64,000 bases of DNA from JAHIYG01 sp041306075 (GTDB taxonomy: Archaea > Altiarchaeota > Altiarchaeia > IMC4 > SCGC-AAA252-I15), in NCBI GenBank assembly GCA_041306075.1, contig JBFYKH010000008.1, positions 1-64,000 on the forward strand. Reading direction: 5' to 3'. Position 1 is the stretch's first letter. Each line of letters begins with the position of its first letter. The position numbers and the translations under genes were made by a program. The notes under the pieces are model-generated. The model did not search any database and was not told where the DNA came from. It was given only the letters and a program-made list of their open reading frames with translations. Of this stretch, positions 33,473 through 41,694 are shown piece by piece.

Positions 33473-34111
33473 GTGGACAGTGCAGTGGAAAACGAGGCTA
33501 GAGACGGGACGAGGGAGGTTGTGGCGGAAAGCTTCTGGGGGGCCATAGCCGCATTTTTTCTGGTCCAGGTTTTCGGCTTCATCGTGTACCAGGGCTTCCT
33601 TTACCATTTTTTCAGCGACACGGCTGAGGGGCCTGCGCTCATGAGGTTTGTTTGGGCGGGGGGGTGGATACTGGTGTTCCTGATGTTCCAGAGCCAGATT
33701 CTGGGGATTATCGGCCGTTTTCTCCGTTCAGACCAGAAGAAGTTAATCCTGCCGGACGCCAGGAACGTCGACGACATCCTGAAGTTTTTCCTGGCGCTCG
33801 CCTTTGCGGCGACCTTCGTCGGATTCAACCTCGGACACTACCCGTTCCCGATGACGGGGGATAATCCGCTTTCATTCGGGCTATTCCTGGCCGTATCATG
33901 GTGGGTGTCCTCCATGGGGGGTAGCCCTGCCAAGAGTGGCGGGCCCTCTGTTGCGGTAGGCCCGGGCATGTTGTTCGGTTTCCTGGTCGGGGGGGTCTTT
34001 ATAGTCGCTGGAGTATTCATGGACGGGCTATTCTATTTTCACGGGATGATCGGTTGGGGCGTATGCACCATGTTGTTGACAGGCTGGCTGCTTCGGGACC
34101 AGATAAGGTGA
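33473..34111 (+). CDS. Polytopic membrane protein of unknown function
   Basis: A 212-residue protein starting at GTG 33473, with a TATA-like ggttttta about 25 nt upstream. About five helices are visible (residues 22-45, 58-78, 101-120, 130-148, 160-205), with two short acidic segments at the N terminus. No signature of a known transporter family is visible. It is flanked by trmI and the convergent hsp20. Confidence 0.72.
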   Translation: MDSAVENEARDGTREVVAESFWGAIAAFFLVQVFGFIVYQGFLYHFFSDTAEGPALMRFVWAGGWILVFLMFQSQILGIIGRFLRSDQKKLILPDARNVDDILKFFLALAFAATFVGFNLGHYPFPMTGDNPLSFGLFLAVSWWVSSMGGSPAKSGGPSVAVGPGMLFGFLVGGVFIVAGVFMDGLFYFHGMIGWGVCTMLLTGWLLRDQIR

Positions 34112-34140
34112 CCCGCGACGACGTCAGCCCAGTTAGGTGA

Positions 34141-34692
34141 TCACTCTATGTTTATCCTCCTCTTACCATCAGCCTTCCGTTCCTTCCTCCGGAATTTGAC
34201 CTCGAGTATCCCGTTCTTGTAGGAGGCTTTGATGGTGTCGGGGTCGACTTCGGCCGGCATCCGTAGCTCCTTGTGGTATTTCCGGGCCTTGTTGTCGACG
34301 TGTATCTGCAGGCTCCTCTCGTCGGCCTTCAGGTCTATGTCCTGCTTCTCCACGCCAGGCAGCTCGGCGATGACTGTGATTTCGTCTTTTCCGTCTATGA
34401 CGTCGACGAGCGGCTCCCGCTCCCCTGGTATCTCCTCGACGCCCGGCTTCGGAACGTTCCCGAACTCCTCCATCACCGGCCTGCCGTCCGGGCCGGTGTG
34501 CATGCTGAACCCGTAGACGTAGCTCTTGCCCGGCTCCTCGCCGAGGTGGTCGTGGCTCAGGACGTCGCGCATCATCCGGTCCATCTGCTCGCGGACCCTG
34601 CGGAATTCCTCGCCGAAGCCGCCGAAGTCGTCGCCCATGAAGTCGTCCAAGCCCTCGAAGAAACGTTTCCTGCGGTTTGGGATGTCATCCAT
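34141..34692 (-). CDS. Small heat-shock protein Hsp20
   Basis: An ATP-independent chaperone of 183 residues. The N-terminal arm is rich in D/F/G (RRKRFFEGLDDFMGDDFGGF). The alpha-crystallin domain (about 92-180) contains VDVIDGKDEITVIAELPGV and SYKNGILEVKFRRK, the A-x-x-x-N-G-I/V-L hallmark. Start ATG 34692 (MDDIPNRRKR) is preferred over TTG 34710, since a TATA-like cttataaag lies near 34723-34731. The upstream gene stops at 34726, so the promoter overlaps its last codons. Confidence 0.93.
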   Translation of the reverse strand: MDDIPNRRKRFFEGLDDFMGDDFGGFGEEFRRVREQMDRMMRDVLSHDHLGEEPGKSYVYGFSMHTGPDGRPVMEEFGNVPKPGVEEIPGEREPLVDVIDGKDEITVIAELPGVEKQDIDLKADERSLQIHVDNKARKYHKELRMPAEVDPDTIKASYKNGILEVKFRRKERKADGKRRINIE

Positions 34693-34725
34693 GAAATCAC
34701 CGGTATCCAATATCGAAGGGGTTCT

Positions 34726-35424
34726 TTATAAGCTGTGTCTCGTCAGCTCCGGAAGCCGCCCCCACGCCGCCAGGACGTCGCCTGAGACGACGACCACCCC
34801 CCGGAGCCCTGGTATGGCCTTCGCGGTCTCCAACGCAATGCCCGTGTTACCGCCGGACTTGACTGCGTTGCCGACCGCCGTGGCCGCCGCGTCGGCCAAG
34901 GCCGCCGAATCCGCTACGGCGGTGGCGGAGTCCGCGGCGCCGAGGCTGACCGACGGCCCCACGGACGCGGAGCTCGTGCATATCCCGCAAGGCGTGTCCT
35001 CCGGCTTCACCAGGAATGCGAGCTGGCCGGACAGGCTGGACGGCCCCGAGTATATCCCCACCGTCTTCTCCTCCTTCGCGAGCATGTATATGTCCCCCCC
35101 GTTCTCGACTATCACGTCGGCCGCCCCATCCGACGACAGCCTCCGCCCCACGAGCTCTGCGAACGCTCCAGCGACCGCGGCCATGGGGCCGACGCCGCAC
35201 CTGCCCGCCGCCTCCGCCATGAGGGCCGCTATCTCCGGGGCGTCTACCGAGACCTCCACTGGCTCGTAGGATGCTTTGAACAGGGGGTTCGAGTTTATGT
35301 ACGCGATTAGGCGGTCGTATTGGGTTACGAGCTCGTCGAGCGACGACTCCTTCAGGTCGAGGTCGCAGTGTATCATGAAGTTCGTCTCGCCGTATGTCAG
35401 GGGCCAGCGCATCGGACACCTCAT
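34726..35424 (-). CDS. UPF0280/COG2122 protein linked to sulfide assimilation
   Basis: A 232-residue ApbE-fold protein of the UPF0280/COG2122 family. It is recognised by PMAAVAGAFAELVGRRL, VIVENGGDIYMLA and the later DTPCGICTSSASVGPSVSLGAADSATAVADSAALADAAATAVGN. In Methanosarcina acetivorans a COG2122 protein (MA1715) has been reported to support sulfide assimilation, as I recall. Its position at the end of the homocysteine operon fits that role. The start ATG 35424 overlaps the upstream stop by ATGA. Confidence 0.87.
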   Translation of the reverse strand: MRCPMRWPLTYGETNFMIHCDLDLKESSLDELVTQYDRLIAYINSNPLFKASYEPVEVSVDAPEIAALMAEAAGRCGVGPMAAVAGAFAELVGRRLSSDGAADVIVENGGDIYMLAKEEKTVGIYSGPSSLSGQLAFLVKPEDTPCGICTSSASVGPSVSLGAADSATAVADSAALADAAATAVGNAVKSGGNTGIALETAKAIPGLRGVVVVSGDVLAAWGRLPELTRHSL

Positions 35425-36632
35425 GTGAGGCTGCAGGACTCCCTGAGCCGGATTAGTGCGGACACGAGCGCCGTGTTGCCGGCGGACTCGGCCCTTGAAA
35501 CCACGGCCTGGAATCTCTCGCCGGAGATGGCCTGGGCCAGGGCCACGGAGGACGACGCCCCCTTCGACTGCATGCTCCTTGTGATGCCGGACAGAAGCCT
35601 TATGCCGGTGAGCATCTGGGTCTCGTCGGGCGTGTCGCAGAAGCCGATGACCGCGTTCAGTCCTTTCAGGCCGGAGTATCCGAGCACCAGGGAGACGGCG
35701 TCGTATTCCTGGTCGGTCCTCATATCCTTCGCCCGCTCAAGGAGGGGTGCGAGGCCCGCTTCCCCGAGGTTGGCGAGCGAGTTCACGGCCACGAAGTCTG
35801 TGATGCCGTCGTGCACGAGGCTGCGCGACAGGGCCGCCGCCAGGGGAGGCGCGACCTCCGGGGGCATCTTCGAGAGGACAGTGACTGCGGGCGTCGCGAG
35901 CCGGGCGTCCGGGAGGCCGTCGAGGTTTTTGGGGTTGGCGGCCTTCAGGATGCCGTCGACGACAGCGTCCGTCGCGAGCGCGGCCCATCCCCGCAGCGCC
36001 TCGCCCACGTGCGCCGAAAGCTGGCCGTGGGGATGGGTCGAGAGCAGGTTCAGGAACGCGGGGATTGATGAGGCGATGACGGATTCCGCCTCCCCGGTCT
36101 TCCCATCCAGCATGAGGTTTCTCGCGTGTATGGCGAGGTCGTCCACCCCCGCGCACTTCGAGTCCTCGTCGGGGGAGTCGAGGAGCGTTTTGGCGCGGTC
36201 TATGCCGTCGTCGAGGACGGACAGCACGGTTTCGGCGTCGCTCCTCCTGTAGGGGTGTTCGGGGTCGCTTTCCGCGGATAAGAGCATGTCTTTGAGCCAT
36301 CCGGCGTCCTTCGGCCTGGCGGCTGCTGCGAGCATGAGCGCTTCGTGGGAGCGGAAGCCGAGGTCGTTGGAGACGCCCATCCAGGAAACGAGTTTTTCCG
36401 CTGCGTTTCCGCTTCCCGGGGATTTCCCGGCAAGCAGTGCCGCTATGAGCTTGACGAGTTTCCGCCGCCCGTCCTCCGGCTCCGTCTTAAGGAGCTCGGC
36501 CGCGGCTTCCGCGACGTTCAGGCCGCCACCCGCAGCTTCGACTGCCCGCCTGATCTCCTCTTCGCCCGCTTCGGCTGAGCACGCCTGGGCCGCGGTTGCC
36601 CGGGCCCGGTCGTCCGGAGGCTGAGTTGCCAT
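35421..36632 (-). CDS. Alpha-helical repeat protein in homocysteine operon, unknown function
   Basis: A 403-residue soluble protein composed almost wholly of helices, with regular A/L spacing suggestive of HEAT/ARM-like alpha-alpha repeats (for example VSLVLGYSGLKGLNAVIGFCD; ALATDAVVDGILKAANP). No catalytic motif was seen. ATG 36632 (MATQPPDDR) is the start, with a TATA-like tatttaat (36652-36659) about 25 nt before it. The frame stays open upstream, but that part overlaps the ferredoxin gene. It links the ferredoxin-like gene and COG2122 gene and may be a scaffold. Confidence 0.75.
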   Translation of the reverse strand: MATQPPDDRARATAAQACSAEAGEEEIRRAVEAAGGGLNVAEAAAELLKTEPEDGRRKLVKLIAALLAGKSPGSGNAAEKLVSWMGVSNDLGFRSHEALMLAAAARPKDAGWLKDMLLSAESDPEHPYRRSDAETVLSVLDDGIDRAKTLLDSPDEDSKCAGVDDLAIHARNLMLDGKTGEAESVIASSIPAFLNLLSTHPHGQLSAHVGEALRGWAALATDAVVDGILKAANPKNLDGLPDARLATPAVTVLSKMPPEVAPPLAAALSRSLVHDGITDFVAVNSLANLGEAGLAPLLERAKDMRTDQEYDAVSLVLGYSGLKGLNAVIGFCDTPDETQMLTGIRLLSGITRSMQSKGASSSVALAQAISGERFQAVVSRAESAGNTALVSALIRLRESCSLT

Positions 36633-36664
36633 GCTTAGAGATTGGAGGGAGGGATTAAATAGAT

Positions 36665-37060
36665 TCAGGCCTTGGGGGGGCTGAGGGCGCGGGTCGGGCA
36701 TGCTTCCACGCATTGGCCGCAGCGTATGCACTCGTCGTTGTCGAGGCGCATCCGCCAGTCGCGGATGGTTATCGCCTTGGTGGGGCAGACGCCGTAGCAT
36801 GCGAGGCAGTCCACGCACCGTCCATCGTCCTTGAGTATGTTGCCTGACAGCTCCTCGGCCTCGACGCCGTGAAGTTCGAGGTAGTGGAGGAGCTTCCGCT
36901 CCGCCTCGGGGCCGCCGAGTACGCCTATCGCGAGCATCTCCTTCGAGTATTCAACGTCGGCGGTGAGGATGTTGACGAGTACTCCGGTCTTCAGGACGGC
37001 TTCCGCGAGCACCGGCCTGTCTGAGGCTTCCGTGCTGTAGCGCAGGAGATAGCGTTTCAT
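36665..37060 (-). CDS. NIL-domain 2[4Fe-4S] ferredoxin, homocysteine synthesis partner
   Basis: A 131-residue protein. The N-terminal NIL domain (about 1-70) is followed by two [4Fe-4S] clusters: CVDCLACYGVCPTKAI and CIRCGQCVEACPTRAL, the C-x2-C-x2/3-C-x3-C-P pattern. It corresponds to the iron-sulfur subunit (MA1822 type) that works with the aspartate-semialdehyde sulfurtransferase (DUF39) to make homocysteine. Translational coupling to that gene through ATGA at 37057-37060 fits one complex. Electrons from the clusters probably reduce a persulfide intermediate, as proposed for methanogens. Confidence 0.93.
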   Translation of the reverse strand: MKRYLLRYSTEASDRPVLAEAVLKTGVLVNILTADVEYSKEMLAIGVLGGPEAERKLLHYLELHGVEAEELSGNILKDDGRCVDCLACYGVCPTKAITIRDWRMRLDNDECIRCGQCVEACPTRALSPPKA

Positions 37061-38556
37061 CTTCTCATCCGCCCCCATGCCCGGTTTATGTCCGACGACG
37101 TTATTATGCCCACTAAGCGGTTCTCCCCGTCCACGACCGGCGTGGAGTTGAAGCCGTGCTTCTCCAGGCGCCTTCCGACCTCGTCTATGGCCTCGTTCGG
37201 CTTGGAGGTGACGACCCCACGGGACATGACGTCGCGGAGCCTCCTCTTCTTCTGGGCGACCGCCTTGGTGAAGTCGAACGACGTGACTATCCCGACGAGC
37301 ATGCCCTTCCCGTCGACTATGGGTATCTGGTCGTAGCCCTTGCCCACCATGAGCTCGGACACAGTCTCCGGTGACTCCGTGTCCCGGACGGCGCACACCT
37401 TCCGGGTCATCACGTCCTCTACGCGGGGCATCTTGGCCGTGACCTTCATCGGCTTGACGGCGCGCTCCCGGGGGAGGGGTATTATCTCCTCCGGGAAGTA
37501 GTACCGTTTCTCGCTTATCCAGGAGGCGAGCTCGTCCATTATGTCGTAGGCGAGCTTGAAGCTGGAGAGCGGCGCGGACTTGACGGCCTTGCCGTTCACG
37601 TCCACCCGTCCCGAGAGGAGTTCGCTGTATTTTATCCTCCTGAGCTGGGGCCTGTCGAGCCTTGCGACCCCGTAGTCCACGAGATTAGTCTCGATGAGGT
37701 CGTTCGTCACCGCCGTGCTCTTCGCCAGCTCCTCGTCGAGTATCGGGACGGGTATGCCTATGCCGACGAAGAGGCTGGTGCCGTAGTGCGGTATCGTCGC
37801 GCCGCGGACGTACTTGGGGTCCATTCCCCTTAGGTCGCCCTTCACCGTGATGTTGCCGAATCCGCTCTGCGGGGAGTGCTGGGTGCCTTCGCCGACGACG
37901 ACGCCTTCGGCGCCGCACAGGAATATCCTCGTCCCGAAGCCGATGGTCCGGTAGCCGGGGTCGTTGTTGAGCGGGCTTATCTCGCCGCACCCCGCGAAGT
38001 TGACGTTCCCGCCCCTAGGGAGTAGCGTGCCCATGTACGTGTGGAGCTTCCGCTCCGAGAGGTTGACGGCGGCCGTGTAGCGCTGGTAGGCGTTCCTCGG
38101 GTTGAACATGTACGCCTGGTTCAGGTCGTCCAGGGTTATCGTCGTCTCGAGCTTCTTCGTCGGGTAGCAGTCGGTCCCGTAGGATGACGCCCTCACGTTT
38201 ATCTCCCTGCCGGCCACCAGGTCCTCTATGACGTGGCCGCCGCCGTATTCCATGCCGCGGTCGAGGCTGAGTTCAGTCGCGCCGACGTAGGCGTCGACGG
38301 CGGCTAATCCGCCGTATGCTTCCACCTCGTTCAGCCATACCTTCTGCATCTTTATGGGCGGGTTCGAGTGGCCGAAGTTTATGAACGCCCCCGAGCTGCA
38401 CATGGCGCCGAATGTCCCGGTCGTCACGACGTCGACTTCGCGCGCCGCCTTTTCCAGACCTTTTTTGGCCACAATTTCCGGCATCTCGTCGGCCCTGACG
38501 ACTACGGCTTCCCCTTTCCGTATCTTCTCGTTTATTTCAGCGAGGGTTTTGGCCAT
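37057..38556 (-). CDS. Aspartate-semialdehyde sulfurtransferase (DUF39) with CBS pair
   Basis: A 499-residue DUF39/HcyBio protein that makes homocysteine from L-aspartate semialdehyde and sulfide. The two cysteines important in the M. acetivorans protein (Cys54 and Cys131) correspond here to C53 (GTFGAMCSSGAF) and C130 (SYGTDCYPTKK). Residues about 375-499 form a CBS pair (VEDVMTRKVCAVRDTESPETVSELM and LRDVMSRGVVTSKPNEAIDEV), which probably binds an adenosyl ligand such as SAM for feedback. The promoter TATA lies inside a palindrome (38577-38590). It is coupled to the ferredoxin subunit gene. Confidence 0.94.
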   Translation of the reverse strand: MAKTLAEINEKIRKGEAVVVRADEMPEIVAKKGLEKAAREVDVVTTGTFGAMCSSGAFINFGHSNPPIKMQKVWLNEVEAYGGLAAVDAYVGATELSLDRGMEYGGGHVIEDLVAGREINVRASSYGTDCYPTKKLETTITLDDLNQAYMFNPRNAYQRYTAAVNLSERKLHTYMGTLLPRGGNVNFAGCGEISPLNNDPGYRTIGFGTRIFLCGAEGVVVGEGTQHSPQSGFGNITVKGDLRGMDPKYVRGATIPHYGTSLFVGIGIPVPILDEELAKSTAVTNDLIETNLVDYGVARLDRPQLRRIKYSELLSGRVDVNGKAVKSAPLSSFKLAYDIMDELASWISEKRYYFPEEIIPLPRERAVKPMKVTAKMPRVEDVMTRKVCAVRDTESPETVSELMVGKGYDQIPIVDGKGMLVGIVTSFDFTKAVAQKKRRLRDVMSRGVVTSKPNEAIDEVGRRLEKHGFNSTPVVDGENRLVGIITSSDINRAWGRMRR

Positions 38557-38576
38557 TCCTAGAGAGAATCGTTATG

Positions 38577-38604
38577 CGTATTTAAATACGTAATGCAATT
38601 GCAT
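38577..38604. promoter_or_regulatory. Palindromic operator region between hcy operon and HTH-CBS regulator
   Basis: A perfect 14-bp palindrome cgtatttaaatacg (38577-38590) overlaps the TATA-like element 23-32 nt before the DUF39 start. A second perfect palindrome, atgcaattgcat (38593-38604), follows at once. A looser gcata-tt-tatgc arm pair lies at 38615-38626 near the regulator's own TATA region. The arrangement suggests that the adjacent HTH-CBS protein controls both directions. Confidence 0.6.
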
Positions 38605-38649
38605 ATTCGTTTAAGCATATTTATGCATTTGAGCATCGAAAAAGAGAAA

Positions 38650-39210
38650 ATGCAGCTCCCCCCAACCACCGACATAGAACGCCTGCGCAGGAAGATGGGG
38701 CTCACACAGACTGAGCTCGCAGCGAAGGCAGGGGTGAGCCAGAGCCTCGTCGCCAGGATGGAGGCCGGGACCGTGGACCCGAGGTACAGCAAGGTCGCGA
38801 AACTGTTCCAGGCGCTCGACGAACTGAAGGGCGGTGAAGTCACCGCAAGGGAGATAATGTCCAGTGACGTCGTGGGCATACAGCACACCGCCTCCATAGA
38901 ATACGCTGCCGGCAAACTGAAGAAGCACAACGTGTCCCAGCTGCCCGTCTACGACGGAGACAGGACGCTCGGCTCGTTCTCGGAGCGCGACATACTGGGG
39001 CTCCTCGCGAACGGCGTCGACGCAAAGGCATTCTCGAGCGAGGAGGTGGGCGAGCACATGGGCGGGGCCTTCCCGACCGTGAAACCAGAAACCCCCCTCA
39101 CCGTGCTGTCAACGCTACTTGAGCACAACACAGGAGTCCTCGTGCAGGAGCAGGGAAGGACCATCGGCATAGTGACCAAGGCGGACCTCCTGAAGGTAGT
39201 CCACAAGTGA
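38650..39210 (+). CDS. HTH (XRE) regulator with C-terminal CBS pair
   Basis: A 186-residue regulator. Residues about 1-60 are an XRE helix-turn-helix (IERLRRKMGLTQTELAAKAGVSQSLVARMEAGTVDPRYSKVAKLF). Residues about 70-186 hold two CBS motifs (VTAREIMSSDVVGIQHTASIEYAA and VGEHMGGAFPTVKPETPLTVLS). CBS pairs bind adenosyl ligands (SAM, AMP or ATP), so this is a plausible sensor for sulfur or methionine status. ATG 38650 is preferred to the upstream ATGs at 38593 and 38623, given the TATA-like element near 38617-38624. It is divergent from the homocysteine operon. Confidence 0.87.
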   Translation: MQLPPTTDIERLRRKMGLTQTELAAKAGVSQSLVARMEAGTVDPRYSKVAKLFQALDELKGGEVTAREIMSSDVVGIQHTASIEYAAGKLKKHNVSQLPVYDGDRTLGSFSERDILGLLANGVDAKAFSSEEVGEHMGGAFPTVKPETPLTVLSTLLEHNTGVLVQEQGRTIGIVTKADLLKVVHK

Positions 39211-39999
39211 CTAGCTGTTCGTCGAAGAGTTAAGATGGTCCAGCTCCCGGGCAATCTGCCTGAGCTCGCCGGTCACATCGGCTGGCAGGTCGTGCATTAT
39301 GAGGTTCCCTATCCTTCCCCGAATGGAACTGAATAGAGCCCTGTTGGCCGGCTGGGCGAGCGCCGCCCTCACCGCCCTCACGTCTATGAGCGGCTCCTGG
39401 TGGGCCGCATGGGCCGGCTCTGCGGATATTATGCCGGGTATCTGAGCCCCGAGCGGCTGAAGCGGTTCCGCCGCCGCGGGCTCTTGGGACGGGACCGACT
39501 GGACGGTCTGCACCTCGCTCTGGAGGGGCGTCATCCCGGACTGCTTGCTCGCAAGCTCCATCTGGGCGACCCGCTTAAGCTGCCTCTCGAGCGCGTCCCG
39601 CTTGTCCGAGGATAATGACGCGCTGTTGGACATCCCCCTGACCCAGGACGACGAGCCCGCCTTCTGCCTGTTGGCGGACGGGTCCCCCCCGCTCTGGGCG
39701 TCCTTCAGCATCCTGTCGAAGAAGCTTGAGTACGACTTCCCCCCGGACCGGCCGCCGGAGGATGACGAACTGAATATGCCCATTGTGCTCTGCGCGGGCC
39801 TCCTTGCAGAGGGCTGGGGGGCGTTTGGCTGGGCTTCGACGTTGCGGTTGCGCACGACCATAGTATCAGACTGGAAGCGGGTTCCGCGGGTCTCGTTGTA
39901 CAGCCGCCTCGACTTTATGGCGTCCTGTATGTGCTGCGGCTCCCGCTTCTCCAGGGAGGCGTATTTCGACCGGATGCTGCTTAGCCCGTTTTCCTTCAT
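39211..39999 (-). CDS. Low-complexity, mostly disordered protein of unknown function
   Basis: A 262-residue protein with long disordered stretches rich in S, G, Q, A and P (GIFSSSSSGGRSGGKSYSSFF; PLQPLGAQIPGIISAEPAHAAHQ). A few helical segments occur at residues 1-35, near SDKRDALERQLKRVAQMELASKQSG, and at the end. No domain was recognised. It is convergent with the HTH-CBS gene, with no gap at 39210/39211. Composition alone gives limited support, but the start at ATG 39999 and the length make a real gene likely. Confidence 0.6.
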   Translation of the reverse strand: MKENGLSSIRSKYASLEKREPQHIQDAIKSRRLYNETRGTRFQSDTMVVRNRNVEAQPNAPQPSARRPAQSTMGIFSSSSSGGRSGGKSYSSFFDRMLKDAQSGGDPSANRQKAGSSSWVRGMSNSASLSSDKRDALERQLKRVAQMELASKQSGMTPLQSEVQTVQSVPSQEPAAAEPLQPLGAQIPGIISAEPAHAAHQEPLIDVRAVRAALAQPANRALFSSIRGRIGNLIMHDLPADVTGELRQIARELDHLNSSTNS

Positions 40000-40088
40000 C
40001 TGGCTTGACCTCAGCCCAATAAGCCGCCCACCCGGATGGATTAATTATGCCGTTCTGCATTTAAAAGACAAAGACAAAATAACAGTTT

Positions 40089-40241
40089 ATGGGCGACATG
40101 GACGGCGAAGTTTACAACGCCATAAGGGAGATACAGAACGAGGTGTACTACATCCACGAGATTCTGAAGGACATTAACAAGACCAACAAGTCCCTCTTGG
40201 ACGAGATAAAGGGCCTCAGGAACGAGCTGAAGACCAGGTGA
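40089..40241 (+). CDS. 50-residue coiled-coil small protein
   Basis: A short frame encoding MGDMDGEVYNAIREIQNEVY followed by a heptad-like helix rich in I, L, N and K (YIHEILKDINKTNKSLLDEI), ending KTR. A TATA-like atttaaaa (40058-40065) lies about 25 nt before ATG 40089, matching the leaderless promoters in this window. Its base pattern is coding-like and it lies in a clean gap. The short acidic and basic heptads suggest a dimerising adaptor. Confidence 0.65.
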   Translation: MGDMDGEVYNAIREIQNEVYYIHEILKDINKTNKSLLDEIKGLRNELKTR

Positions 40242-40242
40242 G

Positions 40243-40710
40243 CTAGCCGGCCGCCACGACCTCGAGGTCTACTTCATACTCGTCCTTGCCTAGCGCCTTG
40301 TCGGCTATGAGGCCGTATGTGAAGTTGTCCCAGAGGTGGCTCGCGTCCAACGTGGGACGGCTGGCCGCGTGCTCGGAGACGGTGACGCCGCTCGCCCCGG
40401 TCTCGTCCAGCTTCCAGCTTATCCGCCCGGAATTCCGCTTGAGGAACTTCAGGAGCTCCTCCCCCACCAGGTCGTCCGCCTCGTGGATGCTCCCGGGCGG
40501 ATACGCGACGACCGCGTAGCATTCCTGGACCGCGTAGCCTTGCAGGTCCGCTATGAGCGCGTCGGACGCGGCAGTGTACTCCTTCGCCTTCAGGGCGTGT
40601 TTCCTGGCATCCTCCTTCCACTTCTTGAGTTCGGCCGCCGTCTTCACGTCGTCCAGGTCCGTGACCGGGTCCTTCCTCGTCGTCACGTAAAGCCGTATCG
40701 TCTGTTTCAT
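40243..40710 (-). CDS. Unknown soluble protein coupled to proC operon
   Basis: A 155-residue soluble alpha/beta protein with the segments WKEDARKHALKAKEYTAASDALIADLQGYAVQECYAVVAYPPG and a C-terminal YEVDLEVVAAG. I do not recognise the family. Start ATG 40710 overlaps the stop of the preceding small gene (TGA 40707-40709), so the two are coupled. It is the last gene of a run that begins with proA. Confidence 0.65.
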   Translation of the reverse strand: MKQTIRLYVTTRKDPVTDLDDVKTAAELKKWKEDARKHALKAKEYTAASDALIADLQGYAVQECYAVVAYPPGSIHEADDLVGEELLKFLKRNSGRISWKLDETGASGVTVSEHAASRPTLDASHLWDNFTYGLIADKALGKDEYEVDLEVVAAG

Positions 40711-40874
40711 TTCCTCCCTCCGTGCTTTTTCACCAGTTTCTTCACCTGTTTCTCGGTGGGGGCGACCGGCCCAATGTATTCGAGGCACTCCTGCCTGACG
40801 GCGGCGCCGTCCCTCACGCTCCTGACCAGGTAGTAGTACTGCCTGCCCTTGATGGTCTTCTTCCGCACGAACAT
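40707..40874 (-). CDS. 55-residue protein resembling the N-terminal domain of IS1634-type transposases
   Basis: A small reading frame (55 codons) encoding MFVRKKTIKGRQYYYLVRSV followed by RDGAAVRQECLEYIGPVAPT and a Lys-rich end KKLVKKHGG. The K-x-K-G-x-Y-Y-L-V-x-S-x-R pattern is typical of the DNA-binding N terminus of IS1634-family transposases and of free-standing archaeal small proteins built from this domain. No catalytic core is nearby. Its stop overlaps the start of the 155-residue gene, and it begins 3 nt after the end of proC. Confidence 0.7.
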   Translation of the reverse strand: MFVRKKTIKGRQYYYLVRSVRDGAAVRQECLEYIGPVAPTEKQVKKLVKKHGGRK

Positions 40875-40876
40875 CT

Positions 40877-41662
40877 CTAACCGCCTAGCTGCCTCGACCT
40901 CCTCGCCGCCGCCTGCACGGCCTCCGCCACGGACTCATGCACCTTCCGCTCGTCCAGGGTCTTCAGGCCCTCCGCCGTCGTGCCGCCAGGGCTCCTCACG
41001 TCGTCTATGAGCTCCGGGAGCGGCCGGCTGGATGCGGACGCCATCCCGGCCGCGCCGCGCACGGTCTGTATCGCCAGGTTGCGTGCTATCTCGTCCGGCA
41101 GCCCCTCCCTGACGCCGCCTTCTATCAGCGCCTGGATGAAGTAGTACGCGTACGCGGGGCCTGAGCCGGAAAGCCCCGTGACCGCGTCCAAGAGCTCCTC
41201 CGCCACGGGATACGCGACGCCCACCGAGTTCAGGAGGCTGCCGACAAGGACCGCGTCCTCCTCGAGCGCGCGCCGGCCCATCGAGTACGCCGCAGCCATC
41301 TCACCGACCATGGCAGGGGTGTTGGGCATCACACGCACGACCCTCGCCTCCCTCAGCTTCGCCTCAATCCGCCGTATCGGTATGCCGGCCGCTATGGAGA
41401 CTATCAGCCTGCTCCCGGCTATGTCGCGTATCTCGTCGAGGACGTCGTCCATGTCCTTCGGCTTCACGCAGATGAATATTATCTCGGACTTCTCCACGAC
41501 CTCGAACGCGGAGTATTCGGCGCGCAGGTTCATGCGCCGCACGACATGCGGGTCGCGGTCGTATATCCTCACGCTCTCGGGCTTTATGAGGCCCTTTTCG
41601 ATGAACCCTGTCAGGAGAGCAGAACCCATGCGGCCGACGCCGATGAAACCGACCCTAGCCAT
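40877..41662 (-). CDS. proC: Pyrroline-5-carboxylate reductase
   Basis: The final enzyme of proline synthesis, which reduces P5C with NAD(P)H. The 261 residues show the Rossmann motif VGFIGVGRMGSALLTGF, the VKPKDM strand, the MPNTPAMVGEMAAAYS loop and the C-terminal substrate region VTGLSGSGPAYAYYFIQALIEGGVREGLP...RSPGGTTAEGL. It follows proA by 32 nt. Confidence 0.96.
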   Translation of the reverse strand: MARVGFIGVGRMGSALLTGFIEKGLIKPESVRIYDRDPHVVRRMNLRAEYSAFEVVEKSEIIFICVKPKDMDDVLDEIRDIAGSRLIVSIAAGIPIRRIEAKLREARVVRVMPNTPAMVGEMAAAYSMGRRALEEDAVLVGSLLNSVGVAYPVAEELLDAVTGLSGSGPAYAYYFIQALIEGGVREGLPDEIARNLAIQTVRGAAGMASASSRPLPELIDDVRSPGGTTAEGLKTLDERKVHESVAEAVQAAARRSRQLGG

Positions 41663-41694
41663 CTGGATAATGAATTAGCGCAGGGCCTAAAAAG

